Source: Ligustrum vulgare
Lineage: Eukaryota > Streptophyta > Magnoliopsida > Lamiales > Oleaceae
Reading direction: 5' to 3'
Assembly (NCBI GenBank): GCA_963555705.1
Contig: OY743174.1
Span: 54,396,234 to 54,460,233, forward strand
DNA: 64,000 nucleotides
Shown: in pieces, positions 10,508 through 21,538 of the stretch
How positions within the stretch are numbered: position 1 is the stretch's first letter
How the letters are laid out: each line of letters opens with the position of its first letter
The notes under the pieces: model-generated
Databases searched by the model: none
Told to the model about the DNA's origin: nothing
What the model saw: the letters and a program-made list of their open reading frames with translations, nothing else
Made by a program: the position numbers and the translations under genes

Positions 10508-12121
10508 AAGATTCACGTTAGAATAAACTACTGCTTGGTCATCCTGCACTGGATAAGGTATTCTTCACATTTTAACCGATTTAAATTTCATCATATGAAG
10601 AAATATGGGCTCCGTGACTGAACAACAAGCAAGACACCACAGGCTTCTAAAATTTGTAATATAACAAAATTATTATTATTGTTTAAATTGTCACTCACTG
10701 TTGTTACTTTTTATTGATTTTTTTGTTGTTGTTCGATGTCAATACATTATATTTTGTCAATGGAATATGTTTGTGCATCGCAAAAGTATGAAACTAGTTT
10801 TATTTTGTATCTTTTACTTTTTCCCAATGTTACACTATTTCAAAATTATTTTATTTAAGTCCTATGATGATATTTATAATTTCTTAATTAAATTCAATTC
10901 AGTCTTAAATAGTTAATTTCAATTCGAGTTGTTCTTCTTATCAAATTAAAAGAAATAATAAATATTCGAAATTTTTTTGTAAATTCAATTAAGTCCGAAA
11001 TTTTTTTGCAACTTTATATTTCGATCAATTTATTTGTTATTTTAAAATTAATTTTATTTATTTATTCACTTAGTTCATTTATTTATGTTTAATACTATAT
11101 ATATATATATATATATATATTAAAGTAGCACAATTATTCTAATATTTTGAATAAAATTAACAAGTAACGAATTTATTCTAAGGTTTTAATTTATGTTTGA
11201 TTGAAAAAGTAAAATGCATCAACAATTTTAAAAATAAGTGACAATGTATCGCTTTTTTAAAAAAAAAATAATAAAATTATTAAAAAATCGGCATTCAAAA
11301 TTTACAAAGTATTTTTATTTCTTAAAAATTTTTAAAAAATATTTTTGTAAAGACTCAAAAATAAAAACATGTATAAGTACCCCTAAGTCATTTCTAACAT
11401 TTGAAAGCCACTAAACTTGAGGTTACATTTCAATTGCCTACCATTTTTCTTAAATAATCATATACTTGCTTCCCCACTTTCTTGGAACTTGTCTTGTACA
11501 TTTTAAAAATAATCTGCTTCTAAATTTTAAAAATACAGCCAAACGATCCCTAGATGCTCAAAGGGCTTTGCCTTTCTCCCACAGATCCTCACCCTTGGGC
11601 CTTGCCTTGTTTTGTTCCTCTGAAGTATGATCACTTTCCTATTTTCTTCACCGACTGAATAAAATAATATGTGAAATTCCTCCCATAAAGACTGATAGTC
11701 TGCTATATTTCGAGGTAGTCTTCTGGTTTTTCCCATGTACTCTTTACATTTTCTAGGATTATTGGCAATTTCCTTTTTATGTTTAAGCTATTTTTACCAT
11801 TGCTGGCAAGGAGACGATGAAATTGGCATACGATCAAAATTGGTTGGTCTGAATATACGAGGATAGAATGTAGTGAATTGCATTTGCTTTATAATGTTTT
11901 GTTGCCGTAAGTTGCTTTTTCCCAGTGGCGTAAATATGTTTTCTTGTTGGTATTAGGGTTATGGGAAAGATCTCTTTTTTTTTAACCTGCACAGAAATAA
12001 AGAATAAAAATATTGGTGCTCAATGGAATTGGGACTTGTGAAGATTACTTAAAGTTTTGACTACAGAATTTCACTTGGTTGATTTTGAGGTTGTTTCATG
12101 AACAACAATGGACAGTAAGTA
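10508..12121. other. Host spacer, copy A
   Basis: AT-rich DNA with no supported gene. It includes a short (TA)n run at 11096-11122 that is much longer in copy B. A minus-strand frame of about 69 codons at 11527-11736 is present in both copies, but with indels that change its frame, so it is unlikely to be coding. Confidence 0.6.
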
Positions 12122-13212
12122 GGAATCTGATGCCGGGAAAATCTTGTGGTTTTCTAGACCTGCAAGCACTAATGCACAACAAAACCGATGTCAAGGTTTT
12201 ACGGCGTCTTCAAGTGCATGGGTTCAAGATGTTTTCCCCATTCTAAATAGGAATATGCGAAGATTCAATGCACCAATGCCAATAGTTGATTTTCATGGCA
12301 AGCCTGAGGTGACAAATAATTCTTGTGATGAGGACAATTCTTATTTGGTGGGACAACATGCCGATGAGCACAATGAAGGCGTGAGAGAGAAAAAAGAGTT
12401 GCATTGGCAGCGTGTGAAATGGACTGATCAAATGGTGAAGCTATTGTTTACTGTTGTTTCTTATATTGGAGAAGATCCTGCTTCTGATGCTGGTGGAAGA
12501 AGGCATTCACCACTTTTACCAAACAAAGGGAAGTGGAAAGCTATCTCCAAGGTCATGGCTGAGAAAGGCTATCACGTATCTCCTCTACAGTGTGAGGATA
12601 AATTCAACGATCTGAACAAAAGGTATAAAAAACTCAACAATATACTTGGGAGAGGCACTTCTTGCAAGGTTGTTGAAAACCCTATTCTTTTGGATTCGAT
12701 GGATCTGTCTAAACGAAGAACGATGTTAAGAAGATATTGGGCTCAAAGCAATTGTTTTACCAAGAAATGTGTTCATATCACAACAGGAATCGGATGTACA
12801 TTCCTCATGATCAGGCTATTCAAAGATCTTTACAGTTGGCTCTTAAAAGTAGTGATGATCAGGAATCTCATGAGACCAGAGCCTATGTCATGGACATTGA
12901 GGAGGAGGAAGAAAATGAGGCAAGTGATGGTGTAAATGAGGACACCCGAGAAAAACATGCATTGAGTAAGGATCTTACATTAGGTGTGCATGCGAAGAGG
13001 AAGGAAACAGGGGACGAACATGAAGACATGGACTCTAGTTACATTATAAACTTTCACACTGCTGTGAAAAGATCTGTTCATCATGATCAATCAAGTGTGA
13101 ACCCATTATTGGGTGAGGGAAGTGATGGAGAGTCACTACATAATCAACGGTTCATGTCTCGCGCACTTCAATTAGAAGAGCAGAAATTACATATTCATCT
13201 CTTCTTTATTTA
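12122..13212 (+). pseudogene. Trihelix / Myb-SANT-like transcription factor pseudogene, copy A
   Basis: The start region NLMPGKSCGFLDLQ is in one frame. The conserved body is in another, from about 12144. It contains the DNA-binding trihelix: WQRVKWTDQMVKLL, then KGKWKAISKVMAEKGY, then CEDKFNDLNKRYKKLNNIL and GRGTSCKVVENP. After a 4-nt deletion near 12708-12720 relative to copy B, the frame shifts and continues as LFYQEMCSYHNRNRM, an acidic stretch (DIEEEEENEA) and RALQLEEQKLHIH. This matches the order in plant Myb/SANT-like trihelix proteins of the At1g21200 type (family knowledge): DNA-binding domain, SKxLFYxEMC block, acidic region, C-terminal coiled coil. The coiled coil is cut short. The early frame change is shared with copy B, so decay began before the duplication. 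Confidence 0.75.
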
Positions 13213-14780
13213 ATTAGGATGATGTTGATGGCAGAAATAAAGGTCATGACAAAAAAACAAAAAGAAACTTTAACCAGTTCAAAAAGCAACTATCGTCAAC
13301 TGTATCGAATGCCATAGCTTATACTTTTATTCTTGACATTTAGTATGTTGAGGTGAGATTTTTTATTCTATTAAATATTTACCTGCCTCACTCCTGCTTG
13401 GCAGCTTCTATTTATTAATAGAAGTTCAGTGTAGAAATTAGTTGCTCGGAATTGAGTACAAATGTCAAACATGGCAGTGGTAATCTGTTACATCCATGTG
13501 CAAGGATGGGTGCTTCAAAGATGCTTTACATAAATATTACATCATGAAATTGTTAAGAGGATTTACAGTTTCAATGGAGCATATTACTACAACTAGAAAG
13601 ATGATGAGACAGGAGACCAATTTGTTATTCTTTAGTAAATTATAGTCGTGGATTAGTCTGAGACTTATAAGAAGCAGTGTCAAAGTTGTGCTCATTTTAT
13701 AGGGTTAGACACATATGTTGTGTCATGTTGAAAATGGGTAGGCCATGTTAACGCAATTGTTGTTGTAACCCAGGTGGCATTGAATCAGGTTCAGGATTTA
13801 AATGTGAAATTGGTGGTGGTGAGGAAAGGAAAAAAATATTGCTCCTTTTCTGACACACTAGTTTATGGAATAACATTTAAAAACTTATCGAATTTACAGA
13901 CATAAAACTCAATTATTATGTCGAAAAATCTTCAAGAACAAATGAACGTATCTTCATTAATTTTAGATATGAATAGACTACTTGCAAATCATGTTGAAGG
14001 TTGATTTATGAGACCTAATCCGGAAGCTAAAGAGTTGGTTGTATTGACGATGACCGAGTTGTTGGATAAGCATGACACTTGGTTGCTACTTGTCATTCTT
14101 TCCTGTGGGCTCAATTCCATGGCGATCTTAACAATGTGGGTTTTTGAAGTTATCCATCTTCTTTCCCTTTCCCATATATGGGCAAGTTAGTTTCACAATT
14201 CAGGCTCTTTCATCGTAGGCTTACGGGATTTGCATCACTGTATGCTATTCACATATTTCGGTTAGAGGATCATGAAAGGCAAAATGAAAAAGAATTATTA
14301 GTAGAATTGTTTATTTGCTTAGCTGTGGTCTTCAAAATCCAGTTGCATTTGTTTGTATCAAAGCGTTTAAAATGAATGCATGCAAGTGGTTTTGTTCTTA
14401 ATGTGAATTAATGTGGTTGATTGTTGCTTCTGTGGAGAATTTTATTAGGCTTTAGCTATCTAGTATCATTACAAAATGAAAGAAAGCTTACCAGTTTTTT
14501 GGTCATAGAATGCTACATAGATCATTTCGTTTGCTAATAATGTAGGACCAATGCAAGTTAATCGCCAACTAGCTCCTTGTCTATATTATTGAATGTTTCA
14601 TCCCTCAGCGACTTTCAGGTGCTTGTTTTTGGGGGTCGGAAGCATACAAAACTTTGATCAACAGGTCCACCATGGTAACAAGGACAATATGTTGAACATT
14701 ATCACGGGAAATGGACAATGGACAAATGGTCTAGGGGGTCCTAGGGAAATCCGAGGATGGTATAGAGAGTATGGCAAGAC
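13213..14780. other. Spacer between trihelix remnants, copy A
   Basis: Non-coding, moderately AT-rich sequence that is closely matched in copy B. Short frames here differ between copies and resemble no known family. Copy B has an extra segment of about 140 bp near 42045-42185, so one copy has gained or lost it. Confidence 0.5.
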
Positions 14781-15189
14781 ATAAAATGGACGGATGAGAT
14801 GGTGAAGGTTTTGAGTACTTCCTTGTGTTGGGGAAGAAGTATCTCATGGCTAACAGTGAAAGAAGAAACAGTTGCTTAGTTCAAAAACTAACATACAAGT
14901 CTCAAGTTGTGATTCAGGGAAAAGATCATGGAGTTGTAGCCAGAGAGATTTTGCAAATTTTTTTCAATTACATCAGCTCAGATCTTAACCCCAGTGTGTG
15001 GAGAGAGAAAAGTAACTGAATGCGGATGATATCTTGCTTACTGCCTCTTGAAGAACAGAAGTTACTAATATAAACACGGATGCTGAAGTACATCTAGCAG
15101 AAAGTCAGGGAGTTGAATAAGATGAAGCTTAAGAATGAGCAACAGGCATTTGAACTTAAATGCCTCGAAACAAATGCTGCTTGCAACTG
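14781..15189 (+). pseudogene. Possible second trihelix-like remnant, copy A
   Basis: A frame beginning IKWTDEMVKVLS resembles the first helix of the trihelix domain just upstream (KWTDQMVKLL). About 330 bp later a run NKMKLKNEQQAFELKCLE resembles the C-terminal coiled coil of such proteins. Between them there are several stops. It may be a separate decayed paralogue or displaced parts of the upstream pseudogene. The assignment rests on short matches only. Confidence 0.35.
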
Positions 15190-15889
15190 ATATTTGTAAT
15201 GCGGTTCTATGAGCCAGGTGCATTCTCTGGAACTTTTTTCTTATCTTTCCTTTTATTCGTTTCCTCTATCTGAGTACCTGTTTTATATGTTATACTCCAA
15301 GTGTTGGTTGAATTCTGAGTAAATCAAACAGAGATAAAGACTACTTCTAGATTTAATCAACTGATTAACGCAAAACTGCACTAAAAACATAAAACAATTG
15401 ATCTAATAATGGTTTCCTTCCACGGTTATAGCAGCCAATCCTTCTGTATATGAATAGACTAACTGAAACTCAATTACAAGTTCGTGTCCATAACATATCT
15501 CGAGTTATGTTGAATTTTGTCCATTTGAAATGCACGGTGAATAGTTTCTTTTTGAGATGGATTTTGGCGTACTGAGCTGTGCAGCTATGCTTACTCATTA
15601 CCATTTTCTTCAATAATAATCTTTCATTATTCTTCATTTTTCGAAATATGTACATTTCAATGTTTCAGTCTTGATTGTTTGGCCTAAGTTCTTACGTGGT
15701 TTCTTGTTTATTGCCCGTTTATATGCAACGATTTAACTTCCTGGGCACATTTATGTACAATTAATTATTTTTCTTATTTATAATCAATGATATGTTGCCA
15801 AACTAATCATAATGATGGAAAAATATGAGAGAGTTAGAAGGACATAAACATTTTTTTATCTAGCATTCTATCTGTCTAGACGAATTGAA
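15190..15889. other. Spacer upstream of the copia relic, copy A
   Basis: AT-rich, no gene seen, and no recognisable 5' LTR for the copia relic that follows. Confidence 0.5.
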
Positions 15890-16384
15890 AAACAACTTCA
15901 TCTTGGCAAAACCTCACTCTACCAATCATAAGAGGTCAATCTCGAAGGCTTTATACTAGGGACAAAGAGGTGTCCACCAGAGTTCTTAAGCCAGCAAGTC
16001 ACTGCTGAAGTAGGAACAAAGGTCGAAATGGTGCTGAATCCAGAATATGGCAAGTGGTTTTCAATCGATCAACTACTAATGGAGTGGATCTATTCCACCA
16101 TGACACTTGAAATAGCAATGAGAGTCATGGCTAGCTCCATCTCTTTTGAACTTTGGAATGCTATCGAAGACAGTTATGGTGTCATGAACAAGTCCATGAT
16201 CACCTTCTTGATTGAAGAACTAATGAGGACACGAAAAGGCTCCTTGAGTATTGATAAATATCTCAACGACATTAAAAAGTTAGCTAATAATATCCAGATT
16301 GTTGGTAAGTCCATTCCCACTACAGATTTAATCACCCGAGTTCTGACTGGGTTAGATGAAGATTATACCATAATAGTAGTCTAG
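15890..16384 (+). pseudogene. Copia gag fragment, copy A
   Basis: The open part (from 15960) includes LGTKRCPPEFLSQQ, ELWNAIEDSYG, and the RKGSLSIDKYLNDIKKLANN block, then TRVLTGLDEDY, matching the UBN2-type gag of plant copia elements. The upstream part (WQNLTLPIIRG) is in another frame. It ends with TAG after 16384. The internal ATG at 16028 is not the original start. Copy B has an additional CGA-to-TGA stop (44155). Confidence 0.75.
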
Positions 16385-16726
16385 ATAAACAGTAGGGACT
16401 CAATATCTTGGGGTGAGTTGCAATCTACTTTGATGACTTATGAAAGTAGATTGTAACACTGGAATGCCATTAGGACTAATCTGAGTTATGTGAACCTTAG
16501 TCAAGTTGTTGCTAATTTTGTTCAAGGGCCCAGCTCCAACTACAATAGAGGCGGCAGAACAAAATTAGCTGGGCTTTTGAACAAAATTAGCAAACAACTC
16601 AGTAAATCACATTGCCTTACTTTCAAAAATTTATGGACTATCTAATCACATTGTCGACCTTTTTGTGAACCTTGTCAACTCGGTAAATCACATTTTCTTC
16701 CTTTCAAAAATTCAGTCTCTCATATT

Positions 16727-17350
16727 TTGTTTCCTTTAGACTTAATACATACTGATATGTGGGGACATGCACCAATAAACTCAAATTCTTTCTTCAAATA
16801 TTATGTGTTGGTTGTTGATGATTTTAGTAGGGACACATGGAATTATCCCTTGAAAACCAAATTTGAAACCTTATCTGCTTTCATTCAGTTTAAGAAACTA
16901 GTTGAAAATCAGTTTGAAAGGAAAATCAAGGTCCTACAATCTGATTGGGGAGGTGGGTTTAGGTCCTTCACATCAATTTCTAAACAAGCTGGTATTGAAC
17001 TTAGACAGTATTGTCCTTATATCTCAGCCCAAAAATGGAAGGGTTAAGAGAAAGCATAGACATGTGATGGAAATGTGGCTCACTCTCTTAGCACAAGTAA
17101 AAATGCCCTATAATTTTTGGTGGGAAGCCTTTAAAACTGCAACATATTTGATAAATAGTGATAGAAATGGGGATCATTCTCTTAGCACAAGCAAAAATGC
17201 CCTATAATTTTTGGTGGGAAGCCTTTAAAATTGCAACATATTTGATAAATAGGTACCTACACCCATTCTCAATATGATGTTCCCCGTTCCAAAAGTTGTA
17301 TAACAAACCAGTAGTCTATAGCTCTATCAAAACATTTGGCTGCACCAATT
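16727..17350 (+). pseudogene. Copia integrase fragment with internal 94-bp tandem duplication, copy A
   Basis: Integrase core signatures LIHTDMWGHAP (first Asp) and LVVDDFSRDTW, then LQSDWGGGF (second Asp). The frame shifts near 17030. A 94-bp stretch is repeated head to tail at about 17065-17158 and 17159-17252 (MPYNFWWEAFKTATYLIN appears twice). Weak matches to the following GCTNYPC block continue to about 17350, then non-matching DNA follows. Confidence 0.75.
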
Positions 17351-17369
17351 ATCCTTGTGAAGTTTTGTG

Positions 17370-17690
17370 AAAATTTCATTGGAACTGTGGGACCCATCAA
17401 TTGAAAAGCTAAAAAAATGGAGAAGGACGGTCCTATCAGACATGGCTACAAAAAATTTGCTACACATGGACCACAATACCCTTCAATCTAAAGTCTGTGA
17501 TTTTGATTGGAATGAGTCTGAATGGTCTAGCATAATACATTGAAAAATCAAGGGTAAAAGTGGAATTTTATAGGTTGTTGACCGTTGTACATTACGCAAA
17601 CTTCTCACATCATGAATATTAAATTCATGTGGGCTCCACTATGTTAAGTAAAATCACAGGAAATGTATATTTTATCTAGTACCAAACAAC
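17370..17690. other. Non-coding block within the copia relic, copy A
   Basis: About 300 bp that does not match copia coding sequence lies between the integrase tail and the RT N-terminal linker. It includes TGTGGGACCCAT near the left and ATGTGGGCTCCAC near the right, which pair imperfectly, and ends at TAGTACCAAACA, a common MITE-like terminus. It may be a MITE but I could not define both ends. It is also in copy B (about 45270-45605). Confidence 0.35.
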
Positions 17691-17711
17691 CACTTAGTAG
17701 ATGAAGAACAA

Positions 17712-18830
17712 TTGACTTTTGAGAATGAGGTAGAACATAGATGTCTTGAGCAAGTAGAAGTAGCTACTAAGCATCTAATGGTTTCAAGAGCTAGAGCAGA
17801 TATTTTAAAACCAAAGGCTTACATTAGTGATGTTAAAACAAAAGAACAGAATTGCATTAGTTATGTTAAAACAAGAGAATCTAATAGTGTAGTAGAAGCT
17901 CCATCTAGTTCAAATTGGAGAATTGCAATGGAAGATGAATATAAAGCCCTTGTTAAGAACAAAACTTGGAAGCTTATTCCCCCTTCACCTAGCTACAAAG
18001 TGATTGGAAATAAATGGATTTTTAGAACAAAATACAACTTAGAAGGTAAGGTTGAGAGGTTTAAAGCTAGGTTGGTACTTGCAAACACCTAGGATAGACT
18101 TTTATGAGGCCTTTAGTTTTGTAATCAAAGCTGCAACATTAAGAGTAATACTTGCACTTGCACTTGCTTTTTCAAAGTTTTGGGAAATTAGACAAGTAGA
18201 TATCAATAATGCCTTTTTGAATGACAAACTAGAAGTAGATGTCTATATGCACCAACCAGTATGGTTTTGTTGACAAATCAGTACATAATTACGTATGCAA
18301 GTTTGACAAGGCCTTGTATGGTTTGAGACAGGCCCCCACGAATTGGTATGATAGGCTTAAAGATACACTGTTGGAATGGAAAATTTGTCAATCAAAGGCA
18401 GATAACTCTTTGTTCTTCTACTCAAATGATAAATTTGTAATCTTTGTACTTATATATGTTGATGACATAGTTGTGACAGGTAATGACTCTATTATGTTGC
18501 AAAAGTTTATTAGTAAGCTCAATACAAGTTTTGCATTAAAAGACATGGGACCACTTCACAAAATTTTGGGGATGGAAGTTCATAGACACGGTTCAGGACT
18601 TCATTTGACACAAACACAATATATTGAGGACTTATTTGAAAAAGGTTCAACTATCTGCATTTAAAATCCAGCATTGCTCCTATGTAATTGGTAAAAGGAT
18701 ATCTAAATATAATGACAGTCTGATGAAAGATCCATCTTTGTTTAGAAGTGCAATTGGAGGCTTGCAATATCTGTCACACACGAGGTCTGATATAATTTTT
18801 GTAGTTAACAAGATGAGTTAGTACTTTTAA
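17712..18830 (+). pseudogene. Copia reverse transcriptase fragments, copy A
   Basis: Three overlapping frames together give a copia RT: NWRIAMEDEYKALVKNKTW, GNKWIFRTKYNLEGKVERFK, then QVDINNAFLND, LYGLRQAPTNWYDRLK, the catalytic LIYVDDIVVTG and KDMGPLHKILGMEVHRH. Frame changes occur near 18060, 18260 and 18640. The Asp pair of YVDD is intact, but no single protein could be made. The block ends where a SINE has entered. Confidence 0.85.
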
Positions 18831-18841
18831 TCACCATCAGA

Positions 18842-19079
18842 ACGCCCCCAAAGCACATCTTCCAGTGGAAAAGGGGAGGGATGGAAAAGTGCTCAGAGCA
18901 ATCGGGTGCAAGGTTCGAATCCTGAAATAATGGATTTGTGTCATGTGACAAGCGGAAGTTATGACTTACCACACCTCCACCCTAGCTCTGGGAGGCATAA
19001 CCTGCGATTTACCAAGTTAACCAATGGCTTAGGGTAAAGTCAGTTAAGGTCCTCAAGGTGTGGGCTACACCTTTTTTTT
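18842..19079 (+). mobile_element. tRNA-derived SINE, copy A
   Basis: A 238-bp body flanked by direct repeats of TAATCACCATCAGA (18828-18841 and 19081-19094). It holds a perfect RNA polymerase III B box, GGTTCGAATCC (18912-18922), near the start and ends in GGGCTACACC plus a T-run, as in plant Au-type SINEs. It interrupts the copia RNase H region: coding similarity resumes after the second repeat (SDEHWKILKRIF). The copy in B has the same site and a 15-bp duplication (GTAATCACCATCAGA). Confidence 0.85.
18912..18922 (+). promoter_or_regulatory. Pol III B box of the SINE
   Basis: GGTTCGAATCC matches the canonical internal B box of tRNA genes. An A box should lie about 40-55 bp upstream but is degenerate. 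Confidence 0.8.
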
Positions 19080-19080
19080 G

Positions 19081-19660
19081 TAATCACCATCAGATGAACA
19101 TTGGAAAATTCTTAAAAGAATATTCAGGTACCTCAAGGGTACTTTTGATCAAAGACTCTGGATTTAGCCAAGTGATAGGTTGTCCATATGTAGATTCTGA
19201 TTGAACATCTTGTCATGATGATAGGAGGCCTACTGCTGGGTACCATGTCTATTGGGGAGGGAGTTTAGTGATCTAGTCTTTGAAAAAATAGCATGTGGTT
19301 GCCATATTCAACTTGGAGTCACAATATAGAGCACTTGCTCATGTTGCAACATAAGTTTCTTGGTTGCAATCCTTGTTTAAGGAGTTGAAGTTTCCCTCAA
19401 ACTGTACTCTTGTTCTGGGGTATGACAATCTGAGTGCGAGTGCGTTAGCTTCTAACCCTGTGCACCATACTCGCACGAAACACAGTGAACTCGATGTTCA
19501 TTTTGTGAGAGACTGTGTTAAACATGGAATTGGAAATATCTTACATACCTTCTTCTGATCAAGTGGTTGATTTACTTACTAAACATATATCTCAGTCAAG
19601 GCTTCAAGTTCTTAATGACAAGCTTGGTGTGACACGAGTGCCTTCCAGCTTGAAGGGGAC
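19081..19660 (+). pseudogene. Copia RNase H remnant, copy A
   Basis: Fragments in different frames: DEHWKILKRIFRYLKGTF, then LGYDNLSASALASNPVHH with TKHSELDVHFVRD, and SDQVVDLLTKHISQSRL, which is the end of copia pol. Stops and indels are present throughout. Copy B keeps the last parts in a single frame (47280-47699) where A has a 1-nt shift near 19535. Confidence 0.8.
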
Positions 19661-19662
19661 AT

Positions 19663-19931
19663 TGAAGATCATAAGCAGAGAAGGAATCAAAGGTGAAGAT
19701 GACAGAGATGGTTACAATAGCAACACGATACTCCTTATTTTCAGCAAAGACTACAGCTCATCAATACACGTATCAGACTCCGATTGGTTGTAATACAATA
19801 TTTTTATTATAAACAATACAATTGCTGCCTATATTTATTTGTGTATAAAAAGGTGTATAGGCTTGCTTTGTAAATCATTATTGTGATATAATACAATACT
19901 TATAATTTCCGAAATCTTACTATTTTCAACA
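19663..19931 (+). repeat. Probable 3' LTR of the copia relic, copy A
   Basis: Begins TGAAGATCATAAGC after a purine-rich stretch and ends TTTTCAACA. It contains GTATAAAAAGG near 19844. With no 5' LTR to compare, the ends are inferred. Confidence 0.5.
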
Positions 19932-20239
19932 AAAATAATATTTTTCCCAAATACATATTTCATGTCCATATTATTTAGACTTGATTTTATTTTTATTTTA
20001 AGATAAACGAACCTGGATATAAATAGTAAAATGTATTAGAGACCACTTTTGAGATTGAATGTTTATTCATTAAACATCAATACAATGTAAAGGGAAAGTA
20101 TGTATTTATCTTTCATATGAGTTGCATTACATGTAATTCACTAGAGATTCTCTATGGTTAATTAAACGTGTTATGAGAACAATAATCAAAATTGACAAAC
20201 TTAAAAATCCTTTCGAAAATCAAGTGATAATTAAATAAA

Positions 20240-20545
20240 ATAGGTCATTAAACATATTTTATTAATAATATAGTTAATTGAATTGGTATACAATTTATGA
20301 TCACAATTACAAGTCAAATTTTATAGGTCATAAATTATCGATTCCTAGGTTATGATTTATTTCTTAATTATTAATCACAAATTTTATTGGTTATAATTTA
20401 TTTATTAGTCACAAATTATCAAATTAATCGACGACGACTTATTTTTCAAATTCAAATCACAAATTTTTTGGGTTAAAAGTTATTAAATTTATTGGTAACG
20501 ATTTATTTCTCGATCACAAATTATTTGGGTGGTTTTGTGTATAGT
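20240..20545. repeat. Degenerate short repeats, copy A
   Basis: At least five loose copies of a 30-60 bp unit built from TCACAAATT, TTGGTTA and GATTTATTT follow each other. Copy B has a similar but shorter set near 48180-48415. Confidence 0.5.
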
Positions 20546-21324
20546 GATGCCAAATAACAGAATATTTATATGAAAATTTGTGATGACAAATGGACAGAAT
20601 AACGGCAAGGAAACAAGAAAAAGAAAAAAAATATGAAAAAGATGCAAAGTCGAGGCAAATGTTGAATATTTTGTTCTTAAACTCTAATTTGCCCCGCAAT
20701 AGTGCATATGGTTTATGACAATGAATTCCTAATTAGATACAATAATTACTACTTGTACTTATAACACTTCAAAACACAAGTACGACGAACCACATATTAT
20801 CTCGGGCACCTCCCACCCATAAAGGGGGGGGGGGTGCATGGGGGTTGATTTTTTGCCCTTCACGGGCATACCACTGTTTCCGGGCATTAGATCATAAGCA
20901 GTGATTGTACATGGAAGGGAGTGGGCATAAATGAACTAATCTGAATAGTAGATTGTGATGGTACATGATTAATTTATAATGCAGAAGATATTTATTAGAT
21001 AAGTGAACTGGGTTTTAAAAAAAATAAAAAATCAATTATTGCTGAGTTTGAACAAGATTCGAAAGAATTTACTCGATTATGTTCTTGATCACGGTTTGTA
21101 TCTAAAAAAATGTGTTAACATGCATGTTTGAGTTTTCTCGGCCAATAAGAAGACAACTAGAAGCAACTTTAGAGTTTGTTAGTGCAAACTAAATGCATGA
21201 TTCAACAAGTTGTTCCTTATATGTTGACATCAACATAAATAAAACCTTAAAACAAGGAAAAAATATATGTAAATTTATTCTATGAGAATGCGTCATGAAT
21301 TTGCTTGGACAATAAGGATATTAA

Positions 21325-21538
21325 GCCCCTGTTTAATTTTCATTAAGATTTTCTCTTTTTTTTCTACAATACTATATATTGTTTAAAAAAAGTTTTTTTA
21401 AATGAATAGTAATTTTTAGGAGAATTGGTGGTTGAAATTTGGTTGAAAAGTCAAATATTATTGATTGACTTTTAATGAATGGTTGAGATTGAGTACTGTA
21501 TAAGAAAGAGAAAAAATTAAAGAGTACCAAACAATGAC
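21325..21538. mobile_element. Harbinger-like MITE, copy A
   Basis: Imperfect terminal inverted repeats (GCCCCTGTTTAATTTTCATT against GTCATTGTTTGGTACTCTTT) are flanked by TAA on both sides, the target duplication typical of PIF/Harbinger MITEs. It is 214 bp with no coding capacity. The copy at 49213-49433 is at the same place in copy B. Confidence 0.5.

Larger units (their letters stand above)
15890..19931 (+). mobile_element. Old Ty1/copia relic, copy A
   Basis: Gag, integrase, reverse transcriptase and RNase H fragments occur in copia order on the plus strand, with frequent stops and frameshifts. A probable 3' LTR of about 270 bp (19663-19931) follows a purine-rich stretch (TTGAAGGGGACA) and holds a TATA box (GTATAAAAAGG). 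No 5' LTR is visible. A SINE sits in the RT/RNase H region. The same element with the same SINE is in copy B, so both insertions are older than the segmental duplication. Confidence 0.85.

Noticed and set aside
11527..11736. Minus-strand ORF conserved in both duplicate blocks
   Set aside because: The frame carries indels between the copies and matches nothing; conservation is explained by the recent duplication.
14008..14375. Two plus-strand ORFs of 60-65 codons
   Set aside because: Not maintained in copy B, no domain text; likely chance frames in spacer DNA.
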